Origin: a bacterium
Lineage (GTDB): Bacteria > Electryoneota > RPQS01
Assembly (NCBI GenBank): GCA_023382385.1
Contig: JAHDVH010000002.1
Span: forward strand, 696,219-760,218
DNA length: 64,000 bases
Direction: 5' to 3'
In this document: in pieces, positions 23,736-31,900 of the stretch
How positions within the stretch are numbered: position 1 is the stretch's first letter
How the letters are laid out: each line of letters opens with the position of its first letter
Made by a program: the position numbers and the translations under genes
Notes under the pieces: model-generated
What the model saw: the letters and a program-made list of their open reading frames with translations, nothing else
Databases searched by the model: none
What the model was told of the DNA's origin: nothing

Positions 23736-25274
23736 CTACTTAATCAGCACGATTTTTTGAGTTTGTGTGACGGATCGGCGGATGACGTCGGAGACGCGAA
23801 CAAAATACAGACCGCTGGCAAGTTCATTGGCGTTGAGAAGTATTGTCTCCCTGCCGTAGACGGGTCCGCGATGAAGCTCACGCACGCGCTGACCGAGGAT
23901 GTTGGTTAACTCGATTGACGCGATGAAAGGTTGCGGGACAGAAAGTTCAATCCGCGCGGTCGAGTTGAACGGATTTGGAAAGACGGAGAGTGAAAACTCC
24001 ATCGGCAATTCAGCCCGTTCGTCAGCACTCTCAATCACAAAACTGGTATCCGGATACCACGGCTCAAAGAGCACAGAATCGGACACTTCGTCGCCAAGTC
24101 CGCTTGGATTAAGCGTCGGGTGATAGGGACCGGTGGAATCTCCCCAGTAGTTGAACCGTGCATCCACGAGCCGTTCCGCCCTGACCGCGTAGTCGGTATC
24201 AATGAAGATGTTACTGCGCAGAGTTGTTGAGTCCTGATTTACGTGCACGGCGGCGATAGTATTCTGACCGTCGAGAGAGCGAAACGAATTTTGTTCGATC
24301 GTCGCGTCGCCAGCATACACGGAGACTCCGCGCGAATGAGCAGGGCTGACCGAGCAGGACTCAAATAGATTACCGGTCATCAGCACGGGTTGCAGCGGTT
24401 CGCACACTTCGTTTACAGCGACCAGATAATTATTGCAATCTATATCTCGAAACACGTTGTTCGAGAAGCGGATCGAACCATTGCAGGAGGATTGAAGGTG
24501 AACTGTCCCATGGGACTCATCAGCAAATTGTTCAAACGAGCAATTGGCAATCCGTCCGGTTGCGTCATAAAAGTATAATCGAATGAAGTCACCGCGGTCA
24601 AAAGGTCCAAAAAGGCACCCCGAAATCTCGATCTGGCCGCTGGCATGGATGAGATACTGTGTTCCATCACCCCCGAAGGTGCAGCGGTCTGCAACGAGAC
24701 TCTGCCGGGATGTGAGCAGCGAGAAGGCGACACCGCTCAGGGTAGACTCAGCGACGTGAAGCGATGACGTTGATGAGATGCAGCCTCTCCACAACGTGTG
24801 AAAACTGCAGTTTGCAATCGTCATGGTTCCACTGGTCAAGACGCACGAGTAGACGGAATCGAACTTGCAGTGTCTGAGCACAACCCCATCCGCTGACGCG
24901 ACGATTCCGCCGCAGGGGAACCCCGTTCTTCTGGGAAACATGGCGGGTGCATTTCGGAATCGAATGGAGTCAATTTGCATCGGTGCGTCATGAATGGCCA
25001 GACACGAAATCGAATCCGGAGCGGGCAATGTGGAGGGATCAATGGTGACGGGAAAGTTGTCAAATGCCGAAACTGCGCCAATCAACGTAACGGGAACGAC
25101 CGGTGCATTCAGGGATTCATTGTAGACGCCCGGTTGAACCAGAACTGTATCCAACACTTCGCACAAGTTGAGCGCGGCCTGAATGCTCGGCGCTTCCGCC
25201 GGAACATTCCATACTCTGGCGAAGGTCACCGCCTGAACGGTTAAACACGCAAGTCCCAATAAGGCTACTCGCAT
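23736..25274 (-). CDS. T9SS-tailed right-handed beta-helix protein
   Basis: The start at 25274 gives a signal peptide (MRVALLGLACLTVQAVTFA) and 512 residues. VWNVPAEAPSIQAALN and DTVLVQPGVYNESL are the usual opening of parallel beta-helix/DUF1565-type proteins. The middle has many short coils with Cys and Asn (MTIANCSFHTL, IEISGCLFGPF). The C-terminal sorting domain begins VFPNPFNSTARIEL and closes TQKIVLIK. It is probably exported and attached to the surface through T9SS, perhaps binding or cutting a polysaccharide, but no lyase motif is identified. Its start overlaps the end of the Cys-rich gene by 10 bases, so expression is coupled. Confidence 0.88.
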   Translation of the reverse strand: MRVALLGLACLTVQAVTFARVWNVPAEAPSIQAALNLCEVLDTVLVQPGVYNESLNAPVVPVTLIGAVSAFDNFPVTIDPSTLPAPDSISCLAIHDAPMQIDSIRFRNAPAMFPRRTGFPCGGIVASADGVVLRHCKFDSVYSCVLTSGTMTIANCSFHTLWRGCISSTSSLHVAESTLSGVAFSLLTSRQSLVADRCTFGGDGTQYLIHASGQIEISGCLFGPFDRGDFIRLYFYDATGRIANCSFEQFADESHGTVHLQSSCNGSIRFSNNVFRDIDCNNYLVAVNEVCEPLQPVLMTGNLFESCSVSPAHSRGVSVYAGDATIEQNSFRSLDGQNTIAAVHVNQDSTTLRSNIFIDTDYAVRAERLVDARFNYWGDSTGPYHPTLNPSGLGDEVSDSVLFEPWYPDTSFVIESADERAELPMEFSLSVFPNPFNSTARIELSVPQPFIASIELTNILGQRVRELHRGPVYGRETILLNANELASGLYFVRVSDVIRRSVTQTQKIVLIK

Positions 25275-25738
25275 AGTGTTGCATTGGCTTGGTGAAGTTC
25301 GGCAATCGCAACACACTCGTCCGGGCATTCATCGCACCCCACGTTGTCGCATTCGTTCTTGCAGACGTAGAGTTTGTACTCGCGGTCTCTCTCAAGATAG
25401 AAGACGTTTTGATGCGTACCCTCGCAACAATCCACCGAACATTGTGACCCACTTAGGCAGTCCGGGTTGTGGCAATTGGAGGTCGAGATGCGAGACCCCC
25501 CGTCATAGACATTAGCACAAACTCGACAATACTTGCACTTCTCTTCTCCGCATTCAAAGCGCACTTTCAGGCAGTAGCAACCCGAACAGGGGACGGTGAA
25601 GACTTTGACTTCGCAGTCGATGACACTCAAGCAGTCATTCGCCTCGCTGCACGTCGCATCGCTGGCGGACACATCAAACTCGCACTGTCCGAACGCAGTC
25701 GAAACAGCAACGGCTAAGCAGAAAACAAAAAGTTTCAT
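25265..25738 (-). CDS. Secreted cysteine-rich protein, unknown
   Basis: Start at 25738 (AAAGGTGG upstream) gives a signal peptide (MKLFVFCLAVAVSTAFG) and 157 residues. The mature region of about 140 residues has 22 Cys, many in close pairs: VPCSGCYC, CKYCRVC, CSVDCC, CDNVGCDECPDEC. This suggests several disulfides or metal clusters in an exported protein. The pattern does not match ferredoxin, EGF or metallothionein that I know. It overlaps the beta-helix gene, implying coupled expression and perhaps partnership. Without a T9SS tail it may stay periplasmic or ride with its partner. Confidence 0.75.
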   Translation of the reverse strand: MKLFVFCLAVAVSTAFGQCEFDVSASDATCSEANDCLSVIDCEVKVFTVPCSGCYCLKVRFECGEEKCKYCRVCANVYDGGSRISTSNCHNPDCLSGSQCSVDCCEGTHQNVFYLERDREYKLYVCKNECDNVGCDECPDECVAIAELHQANATLCE

Positions 25739-25828
25739 GGCAGCACCACCTTTCCTGGATATGCCCGAAAGCACATCAATAGTATAGCTTGCTGTCAGCA
25801 CTAAGTCAATAAGCAAGTGCCATCCCAC

Positions 25829-25861
25829 AAAAAAAGAGCCGTGAAAGATTCACAGCTCTTT
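25829..25861 (-). terminator. Rho-independent terminator of the ferritin gene
   Basis: Near-perfect 13-bp stem (25833-25845 with 25849-25861, one mismatch), 3-base loop. On the minus strand it is followed by a run of seven T. It lies 22 bases past the ferritin stop. Confidence 0.92.
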
Positions 25862-25883
25862 GAATAATTGTTAGTTAGAGAAG

Positions 25884-26378
25884 CTACTCTTTGCCGCGCT
25901 TCTTGAGTTCCTTGTCGATCCAGTAGATGGCGGACGGGCTGTCCTTCAAGTTCTCGAGCTTCTCAAGAATAGATGATGCCGTCGCTTCTTCCTCGAGCTG
26001 CTCTTCAATGAACCAGTGCAGCATCACCTGAGAGCGATAGCACTTTTCAGCCAAAGCCGCAGTGTAGCAATCGTGAATGTTCTTGGAAATCTTCTGCTCG
26101 TGCTTGAGCGACGCTTTGAAGACGTCAATTGGAGTTTTGATATTCAGTTTGGGCTTTTCGATTCCCGTAAGCTCGACTTCATGACCGTTGTCAATCAGGA
26201 AGTCGTGGATCTTCATCGCGTGTTCGCGCTCTTCCTCGGCCTGATGCTTCATCCAGCTTGAGAAGCCTTCGAGGTTCTGTGCCTTGGACCACGCGGCGAG
26301 CTGCAGATAGACATACTCGCTTTCGAGTTCGTGATTAACTTGTGCATTCAGCACATCGTACATTTTCTTGGAAAGCAT
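25884..26378 (-). CDS. ftnA: Bacterial non-haem ferritin
   Basis: A 164-residue four-helix ferritin. Helix A carries NHELESEYVYLQLAAW (ferroxidase Glu near 17), helix B KHQAEEEREHAMKIHDFL (Glu50/His53 type), and helix C and D have FIEEQLEEEATASSILEKL. The length fits FtnA rather than bacterioferritin; there is no central haem Met placement that I can verify. It stores iron as a 24-mer in the cytoplasm. GGAG precedes the ATG, and a strong terminator follows. It stands as its own unit among secreted-protein genes; no Fur box is evident. Confidence 0.95.
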   Translation of the reverse strand: MLSKKMYDVLNAQVNHELESEYVYLQLAAWSKAQNLEGFSSWMKHQAEEEREHAMKIHDFLIDNGHEVELTGIEKPKLNIKTPIDVFKASLKHEQKISKNIHDCYTAALAEKCYRSQVMLHWFIEEQLEEEATASSILEKLENLKDSPSAIYWIDKELKKRGKE

Positions 26379-26449
26379 ATCGGCTCCATGTTATGAACGG
26401 TGGACGCCGCCAGACGATGAAACTCGTCGCGGCGCGACGGATGAATCTA

Positions 26450-26812
26450 TTAATCAGGTGAAGGAAGTCTGTGCTTCCGCCACGTCAGGAACAGCAAAGT
26501 AACTCCGGCGAGCAGCACAGCGGCACTGCCAAGCACTTCGCCAGCGTGTTTGAAGTCATCAGCCACGAAGCCGAAGCCTAGAATTCCAAACAGTGTCAGA
26601 ACAATTCCCGACCAAAGGCTCCGGCTTTCGGGGATCATGTAGTGCCTGCGTTTCGCGCGCAATGCGATCCCGGTCATGACCGCGCCGAGGGCGAAAATGG
26701 CAGCCACCGCAGCCAGTTCATTCAGATGCCGGAAGTCATCGGCTACGGTCGCGAATCCCAGAAATGCACTAAGACAGAGCAAAGTTCCAAACCACAAGAG
26801 TTTGTCTTTCAT
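26450..26812 (-). CDS. Small membrane protein with internal duplication (VADDF[KR]H repeat)
   Basis: The frame is open further upstream, but ATG 26812 has a good site (GGAGGAGA) and gives 120 residues. The protein is two similar halves, each with two membrane segments. LGFATVADDFRHLNELAAVA aligns with LGFGFVADDFKHAGEVLGSA, and each half ends in a basic stretch (RAKRRHY, TWRKHR). The repeated Asp-Asp-Phe-basic-His motif sits at a membrane edge and could bind a metal or lipid. I know no family. It lies between ferritin and a secreted-protein gene. Confidence 0.75.
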   Translation of the reverse strand: MKDKLLWFGTLLCLSAFLGFATVADDFRHLNELAAVAAIFALGAVMTGIALRAKRRHYMIPESRSLWSGIVLTLFGILGFGFVADDFKHAGEVLGSAAVLLAGVTLLFLTWRKHRLPSPD

Positions 26813-26862
26813 GGTTCTCCTCCCCGGTTTCTTTTGAACGCATAAAGCTATCAGATGTTCCG

Positions 26863-26895
26863 GAAAAACAACAGGGTGAGCCTTTAGACTCACCC
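26863..26895 (-). terminator. Terminator after the DPGxGNG-repeat protein gene
   Basis: gggtgag (26874-26880) pairs with ctcaccc (26889-26895), 8-base loop. On the minus strand it is followed by tgttgttttt. Confidence 0.75.
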
Positions 26896-26930
26896 CGTAA
26901 CTTACAAGGAATAACCGTGAAAGGCAACCG

Positions 26931-28154
26931 CTACCGGTGCACAGGCGTTCCGCCGGGCTGCTGAATCGAGATCGAATCATCGCTGAAGGTCACGTAGTAA
27001 AATCCGCGATCCTGTCCGGAGATGACACCGGGATCCGTGTAGGTGCGTGCGACCGTAGAGTCAATCACACTGTAAGGTCCGGTGCTGACGTTGGCGCGAT
27101 GAATGTAATACTGATCAATGCCGTCGGGAAACTGCCAGTTCAACACGACATCGTTGCCGACTGCACTGATGACGAGAATCGGGCCGACGAGTAATGAATC
27201 ATATTCTGCCTGCGACCAGCGTCCAAGATCGTCCTGCGTGCGGAACCCGACACGATAATTTCCAACGGGAAATCCGGTGTAAACTTCGAGAAAATCTTCG
27301 GTGCCTTCATCAAAGGCTCCATCCTGCGGAAGCGGAATTGCGATCCCGTTGCCGACACCCGGGTCTGCTCCGAGGAAGACTTCCGCCGCGACAATCGTGC
27401 GCGCTTCGCCGCCGATAAACGGTGAACTGACAATCAGGAATGCACGATGCACGGGACCGACGCGTCCAAGGTCATCAAAGGAACGCACATCCACCACATG
27501 CAGGCCAAGCTCCAGAGCATTGGTCGCGATGACGTCGGCGAGGTTCATGATTGGCGCATCGGGATTGTCAATCGTGGTGAACGGGCCGCCGTCAATGCGA
27601 TACTGCATCTGCGTGACGACGCGCGATTCAATACCTGCGGGATTGTAGATGACAAAGAAACCGTCATGAATCATACCGGTGCGGCCGAGATCGTCGGTGG
27701 CACGCACACGCAGGCGATGCAAACCGTCGGTCAGACCGATTGTTGCAACCACGTCATTGAGCGTCGTGAGCGGAGCATCGGTGACGTCAATGTTTGTAAA
27801 GCTGCTGTTGTCCACTTGATAAGACATGGACGTAATGACGCGAACGCTGCCCAATGCGGGCGAGAGCGCCACGACGGCATCGGTAACAGGACCCCAGACG
27901 TTGGTTGCACCGGAGCGCAGACTGTCGGCTCGGCAACGAAGCTGTACGCGCACGAGATCTCCGGCGTTAAAGGAACCGGTGCCGAACGAGAAGCTCAGAT
28001 CTTCGATAGCTTCGGGGGTTCCGATAGAGATCGCGTTGCCGTTGCCGAGGCCCGGGTCGGCGCCGATAAACCATTCGCATTGCGTGACCACAGCGGATTG
28101 CGCGAACGCGCAGGAGCACGCGGCCAGCATTACGAGCAGAAGAATCTTCTTCAT
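26931..28154 (-). CDS. Secreted repeat protein with DPGxGNG motifs
   Basis: A 407-residue protein with a signal peptide (MKKILLLVMLAACSCAFAQ). Two copies of an E-[WV]-F-[IL]-GADPG-[LV]-GNG-x-AI motif occur near residues 27 and 253. Between them are repeats of a strand unit ending DDLGR (DDLGRTGM, DDLGRVGP, DDLGRWSQ). Such DPGxGNG units are common in FCB surface proteins of unknown role. A fibronectin-like module (YYIHRANVSTGPYSVID) ends the protein. It has no typical sorting domain. It is followed by a terminator; the beta-helix gene lies 19 bases upstream. Confidence 0.8.
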   Translation of the reverse strand: MKKILLLVMLAACSCAFAQSAVVTQCEWFIGADPGLGNGNAISIGTPEAIEDLSFSFGTGSFNAGDLVRVQLRCRADSLRSGATNVWGPVTDAVVALSPALGSVRVITSMSYQVDNSSFTNIDVTDAPLTTLNDVVATIGLTDGLHRLRVRATDDLGRTGMIHDGFFVIYNPAGIESRVVTQMQYRIDGGPFTTIDNPDAPIMNLADVIATNALELGLHVVDVRSFDDLGRVGPVHRAFLIVSSPFIGGEARTIVAAEVFLGADPGVGNGIAIPLPQDGAFDEGTEDFLEVYTGFPVGNYRVGFRTQDDLGRWSQAEYDSLLVGPILVISAVGNDVVLNWQFPDGIDQYYIHRANVSTGPYSVIDSTVARTYTDPGVISGQDRGFYYVTFSDDSISIQQPGGTPVHR

Positions 28155-28173
28155 AATGAGATTCTCCTTTGGT

Positions 28174-29277
28174 TTAGTATTGCGGTCCGACGCGACCTAC
28201 TGCGGTGGCGTTGACGGGAGTGCCGACTCCGACGAGGTTGGGATTAAGCACGATGTTCACAGCCCACGGATAGTTGGGCATGCCGTTGTCCACGAGCGGC
28301 TTGGGTCCGCCATAGACACCGCGATCAGATTGCGAACCGTCGAGGAAGTCAAGCAGGCTCGGATGTCCGCTGTTAATCAGACTGACGCCGTTAACCGGGT
28401 CAAGTCGTAGATCGGTGATGCCGAATTCGTAGTTATTGGCGGTGTTATAATTGGCGAAGGGATTGGAGGTAATGACAGTCGTGTTGGAACCCGGTGCGGC
28501 AGGTGAAGCAGTCGAGGAGTTATAATCCCAGACGCTGGCTCCCGTGTTGTATGAACCGAAGCTCGGCGAAGCCAGCCAATCGTAGAAGATATTGTTGACT
28601 GCGATCACCGGACCGCCCGCAGCGCTCAACGCAAGTACAGTTGAGAAATTCAAGAACACCGAGTTGTACACTTCGACTGTCCCCGAAGTGGCAGCCCCGC
28701 CGATGGCGCGGCAAGAGGTGTGCCCACCACGATTGACGAAAACACAATTACGGAAGGTCGTCGGATAATTAGCGGTCGTGATATCGATCATCGGGGCACC
28801 CGTCGTCGTCAGATTGCCCAACAGAATGCAGTCTTCCACCGTAAGACTGCGGCCAGCTTGGCCGTCAATCAACCGACTGCCGACGGATGTCCCACCGATA
28901 ATACAGCGGCGAAAGGAAATGGAGTCCGCGGAATTGGCCATTAAGAACATTTGGCCGGAACCATTGACCTGCATGCCTTCCCACGAGGTGCCATTCTGAC
29001 CGGAGGTGTTGGCGTACCACACTGCGGATAGTGCAATGATTGTCTGATCCCATCCTGCACCGATATAGGTCAGACGCTTGTTGAAGACATTGATGTTGCC
29101 ATCGGAGTAGTTGCCCGGCCCGATCAGGATCGTGTCACCGGAGACTGCGGCGCTGGCGGCGGCTGAGATAGTGGTAAAGGCACCCGCACCCGAAGCAGAG
29201 ACATAACGGATAGTTGCAGAGGCAGACGATGCGAGTACAAACATGAGGGCGAGTAGCCCAATCACAAACTTTTTCAT
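28174..29277 (-). CDS. Secreted parallel beta-helix protein
   Basis: ATG 29277 (AAAGGA upstream) starts a signal peptide (MKKFVIGLLALMFVLASSASA) and 367 residues. IRYVSASGAGAFTTISAAAS and DTILIGPGNYSD are a typical beta-helix opening. The body shows repeated short strands (FRRCIIGG, VEDCILLGN, FRNCVFVNRG, YNSVFLN). The end carries DRGVYGGPKPLVD, a frequent closing motif in these proteins. There is no T9SS tail. It precedes the DPGxGNG protein gene by 19 bases, probably one operon. An enzymatic role is not shown. Confidence 0.82.
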   Translation of the reverse strand: MKKFVIGLLALMFVLASSASATIRYVSASGAGAFTTISAAASAAVSGDTILIGPGNYSDGNINVFNKRLTYIGAGWDQTIIALSAVWYANTSGQNGTSWEGMQVNGSGQMFLMANSADSISFRRCIIGGTSVGSRLIDGQAGRSLTVEDCILLGNLTTTGAPMIDITTANYPTTFRNCVFVNRGGHTSCRAIGGAATSGTVEVYNSVFLNFSTVLALSAAGGPVIAVNNIFYDWLASPSFGSYNTGASVWDYNSSTASPAAPGSNTTVITSNPFANYNTANNYEFGITDLRLDPVNGVSLINSGHPSLLDFLDGSQSDRGVYGGPKPLVDNGMPNYPWAVNIVLNPNLVGVGTPVNATAVGRVGPQY

Positions 29278-29458
29278 GCTGTGTCCTTTGTGAGTTATCA
29301 GAGGCTGTGAAGTTTCCAAGTGTTATGTAATATAACCACAACCAAGCAAAATTCATATAATCGAACTGCACAAAAATCAATCAGGTAGAACATGACATAA
29401 CTTGTAATATATAAACTTAAGTGACACAATCTCATTGACCCACCCCGGCACGCCTCTC

Positions 29459-29491
29459 CTCGAAAAACAGGCGAGCCGAACGGCTCGCCTG
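29459..29491 (-). terminator. Strong Rho-independent terminator
   Basis: Perfect 11-bp stem caggcgagccg (29468-29478) / cggctcgcctg (29481-29491). On the minus strand it is followed by tttttcg. It ends the T9SS gene at 29550. The AT-rich 180 bases beyond it probably hold the promoter of the beta-helix gene. Confidence 0.93.
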
Positions 29492-29549
29492 CACGATAAA
29501 CTTTGGTGAAAAAGCGGAGGAACGACCGTCCCCACGCAGCAAGTTACAA

Positions 29550-31841
29550 CTACTTCACAAGCATAAGTTTACTTGTGACGGAAGTATGCGCGGAAGTCAA
29601 CGAGACAATATAGACGCCGCTGGGTTGCGAGTCAGCATTCCACAACACTCGGTGCGTTCCAACAGAATGAGTCGCATTGATTAAGGTGGCGACTTTGCGG
29701 CCGGTGACATCATATATATCGAGAGCGACAGGCGCGGAACGCGGAACGTCGTACTCGATGGCGACGCTCGAGTTGAACGGATTGGGATAGGTACTCGTGA
29801 TGGAGAAGTTGGTCGGTAACGCGTCAGGAAGCGGGTCTGCGGAAATTTCACCGAAAAAGATATTCACAGAATCGGCGGCATCAGGCACCAGCGGCAGACC
29901 ATCGTTATCCACCAGCCTCAGAATCACGCGGTGTTCGTACATGCACTCGAGCGTCACCTCCACAGGATTCGCGCTGAAATGCTCGAAAGCAAACGGCGGG
30001 CATTGCGGAATATCCGGTTGAACTTCCACGCGCAGATGACCGTCTCCCAGAGAATCAGAGATGATAAAGTCTTCAACATCAAAGTAAATGGTCACCGGAT
30101 TGTGAAAGACTACGGTATCAGTGGCGGGAGAGGTAATCACAATACTCGGATTTCGCGGCTGATAGATGACATGCACGGAATCCATCACCGGCGGTTCAAG
30201 CGGAAGAAAATTAAGGTCGAGGATTTCAAGCGTGACGAGATTCTCGCCGGGGGACATCGTGACGGGATACGGTGCGACAATGTTTGTCAAGGCCGGATCC
30301 TGATCATTGACCGTGACCGAGACGAAACCGTCGCCGAAGTCGGGATCAATAAGAAAGTTCTCGACTTCAAAGATGATGTTGACCGCCGCGCTGTGAACAA
30401 TCTCAAAATCCTGCGGCGAGACAATGTGAATTTCCGGAGGAAGCTGCGTATTCGGTCCGAGGGATCCGTTAGAATTTACGTTCTGCAGATAGATGTCCAT
30501 CGTCGCGGTGCGCGAATCGGGCCACGCGGCGATGATTTGCCCGAAGGGATTGACGGTGGTATACGGCCGCCCTTTTTCGCTGACAACAGTGCAGAGGTCG
30601 GTGATCGGCGGTGTCCACGTCGGCTGACCGGCGGGATTCAACTGACTTGCGCGCAATAATGTGTTGAGCGCGCTGCCGGGAGCATATTGTGAATAGAACA
30701 CGCCGAAATTATTGCCCTGCATATGTGCACGCACGTTGAAGCACGGCTCGGGAGAAAGTTGAGCGATGGTCGCACCGTTCACATTCCACAGGATGTCGCC
30801 CGCACCGCTCAGCAATTGCGCGTCCAAGCCGCCCATCGACTGATTGCTGTTGGCCGTTTGATAGAAGACGGCAATGCCGTTTCCGGCCAGCACTGCCGAA
30901 GGTGACATCTGCAATTCGTTTGCCGTGAGGTCAACCTGCACACCATTGGCCGTCCACATGACGCTGCCCGCAGCGTTGACGCGCTGCGCAAAGACGTGAT
31001 GCACGTTATTGCGCGTGTCATACCAGAAAGAGTAGGCTCCGCCCGCACCGTCATAAATCACATCGGGCCGCATCTGAATTCCGATACCGTTGGTGGTCAT
31101 GACTGCCACGCCGCCGGCCGGCCACATTGCGGCACCGGAATGCGAATATTTTTGCAGGTAGATATGGCGCGGCGAGGTGAACTGCGACCCTTGATGCACA
31201 AGATAAGAGAGAATCACACTGCTGCTGTCCGCAGCGGCGACGCGCGGTATTGAGACGCCGTTGGTGGCGGTAATCGTAATCACGGCGGGCGTAAAAACAT
31301 CCTGACCTTGCATGTTCAGTCTGCGCAGGTGAATCATGTTTTCCTCCTGCCATGCGAAGACGACATCTCCGTTGTCCATTGGAGCGATGCGCGGGTCTGG
31401 TTCGAATCCGTCGTTGTTCGAGAGCGCGATCCCGTCAGGTCCCCAGAGAAATTCCTGCTGCGGACCGATACTGTAGACCGTGATGTCGCGGTCGCCGCCG
31501 CTGCGAATGTCGTTCACGGCGATGATACAGTTGTCGCTCGCATCAACAGCCATATCCCAGTCGGTGAGCCACGTGTCCTGCGGATGGTTGGAAATCAAAA
31601 TTCCGCAGGGAGTAGCCCACTGCGGCACGCCGTTCGCATCCAAACGCTGCAGGTAAACATCGTAATTCCCAGAGGCCTGATCCTGCCATGTGATGTAGCA
31701 GCCGCCTTCCGAGAGCGCGGCGATTTTAGGGATGGCCTGTTCACCGCTGTGATTGCAGATCAAGAGATTCTGCGCGGGATCGGTTGGCCATTGAGCAAGT
31801 GCGGAGAGGGAGAAAAGTAGTGTGAGCAAAACGCGTTTCAT
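29550..31841 (-). CDS. Large T9SS-tailed secreted protein (beta-propeller plus Ig-like repeats)
   Basis: A 763-residue protein with a short signal peptide (MKRVLLTLLFSLSALAQ). Residues about 18-450 show repeating strands such as GGCYITWQDQASGNYDVYLQ and GAYSFWYDTRNNVHHVFAQR, the pattern of secreted beta-propellers. About 470-680 hold two Ig-like units, each opening I.I.[TS]P with FDVEDF/FEVENF strands and DGLPLVPDAADSV or FLPLEPPVMDSV ends. The C-terminal sorting domain begins TYPNPFNSSVAIEY and ends KLMLVK. It is probably displayed on the surface. No catalytic residues are recognised. It is isolated by terminators on both sides. Confidence 0.88.
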   Translation of the reverse strand: MKRVLLTLLFSLSALAQWPTDPAQNLLICNHSGEQAIPKIAALSEGGCYITWQDQASGNYDVYLQRLDANGVPQWATPCGILISNHPQDTWLTDWDMAVDASDNCIIAVNDIRSGGDRDITVYSIGPQQEFLWGPDGIALSNNDGFEPDPRIAPMDNGDVVFAWQEENMIHLRRLNMQGQDVFTPAVITITATNGVSIPRVAAADSSSVILSYLVHQGSQFTSPRHIYLQKYSHSGAAMWPAGGVAVMTTNGIGIQMRPDVIYDGAGGAYSFWYDTRNNVHHVFAQRVNAAGSVMWTANGVQVDLTANELQMSPSAVLAGNGIAVFYQTANSNQSMGGLDAQLLSGAGDILWNVNGATIAQLSPEPCFNVRAHMQGNNFGVFYSQYAPGSALNTLLRASQLNPAGQPTWTPPITDLCTVVSEKGRPYTTVNPFGQIIAAWPDSRTATMDIYLQNVNSNGSLGPNTQLPPEIHIVSPQDFEIVHSAAVNIIFEVENFLIDPDFGDGFVSVTVNDQDPALTNIVAPYPVTMSPGENLVTLEILDLNFLPLEPPVMDSVHVIYQPRNPSIVITSPATDTVVFHNPVTIYFDVEDFIISDSLGDGHLRVEVQPDIPQCPPFAFEHFSANPVEVTLECMYEHRVILRLVDNDGLPLVPDAADSVNIFFGEISADPLPDALPTNFSITSTYPNPFNSSVAIEYDVPRSAPVALDIYDVTGRKVATLINATHSVGTHRVLWNADSQPSGVYIVSLTSAHTSVTSKLMLVK

Positions 31842-31854
31842 GGGAGCACCTCTA

Positions 31855-31891
31855 CAAAATGCAGTGGGGCACTCAGACTGAGTGCCCCACT
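31855..31891 (-). terminator. Strong hairpin terminator of the DUF1015 gene
   Basis: Perfect 13-bp stem (31863-31875 with 31879-31891), 3-base loop; on the minus strand gcattttg follows. It separates DUF1015 from the T9SS gene downstream. Confidence 0.85.
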
Positions 31892-31900
31892 AACGAACAG

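Noticed and set aside
27447-28214. 255-codon + strand frame opposite the DPGxGNG protein
   Set aside because: Antisense shadow; the minus-strand product has a signal peptide and repeats.
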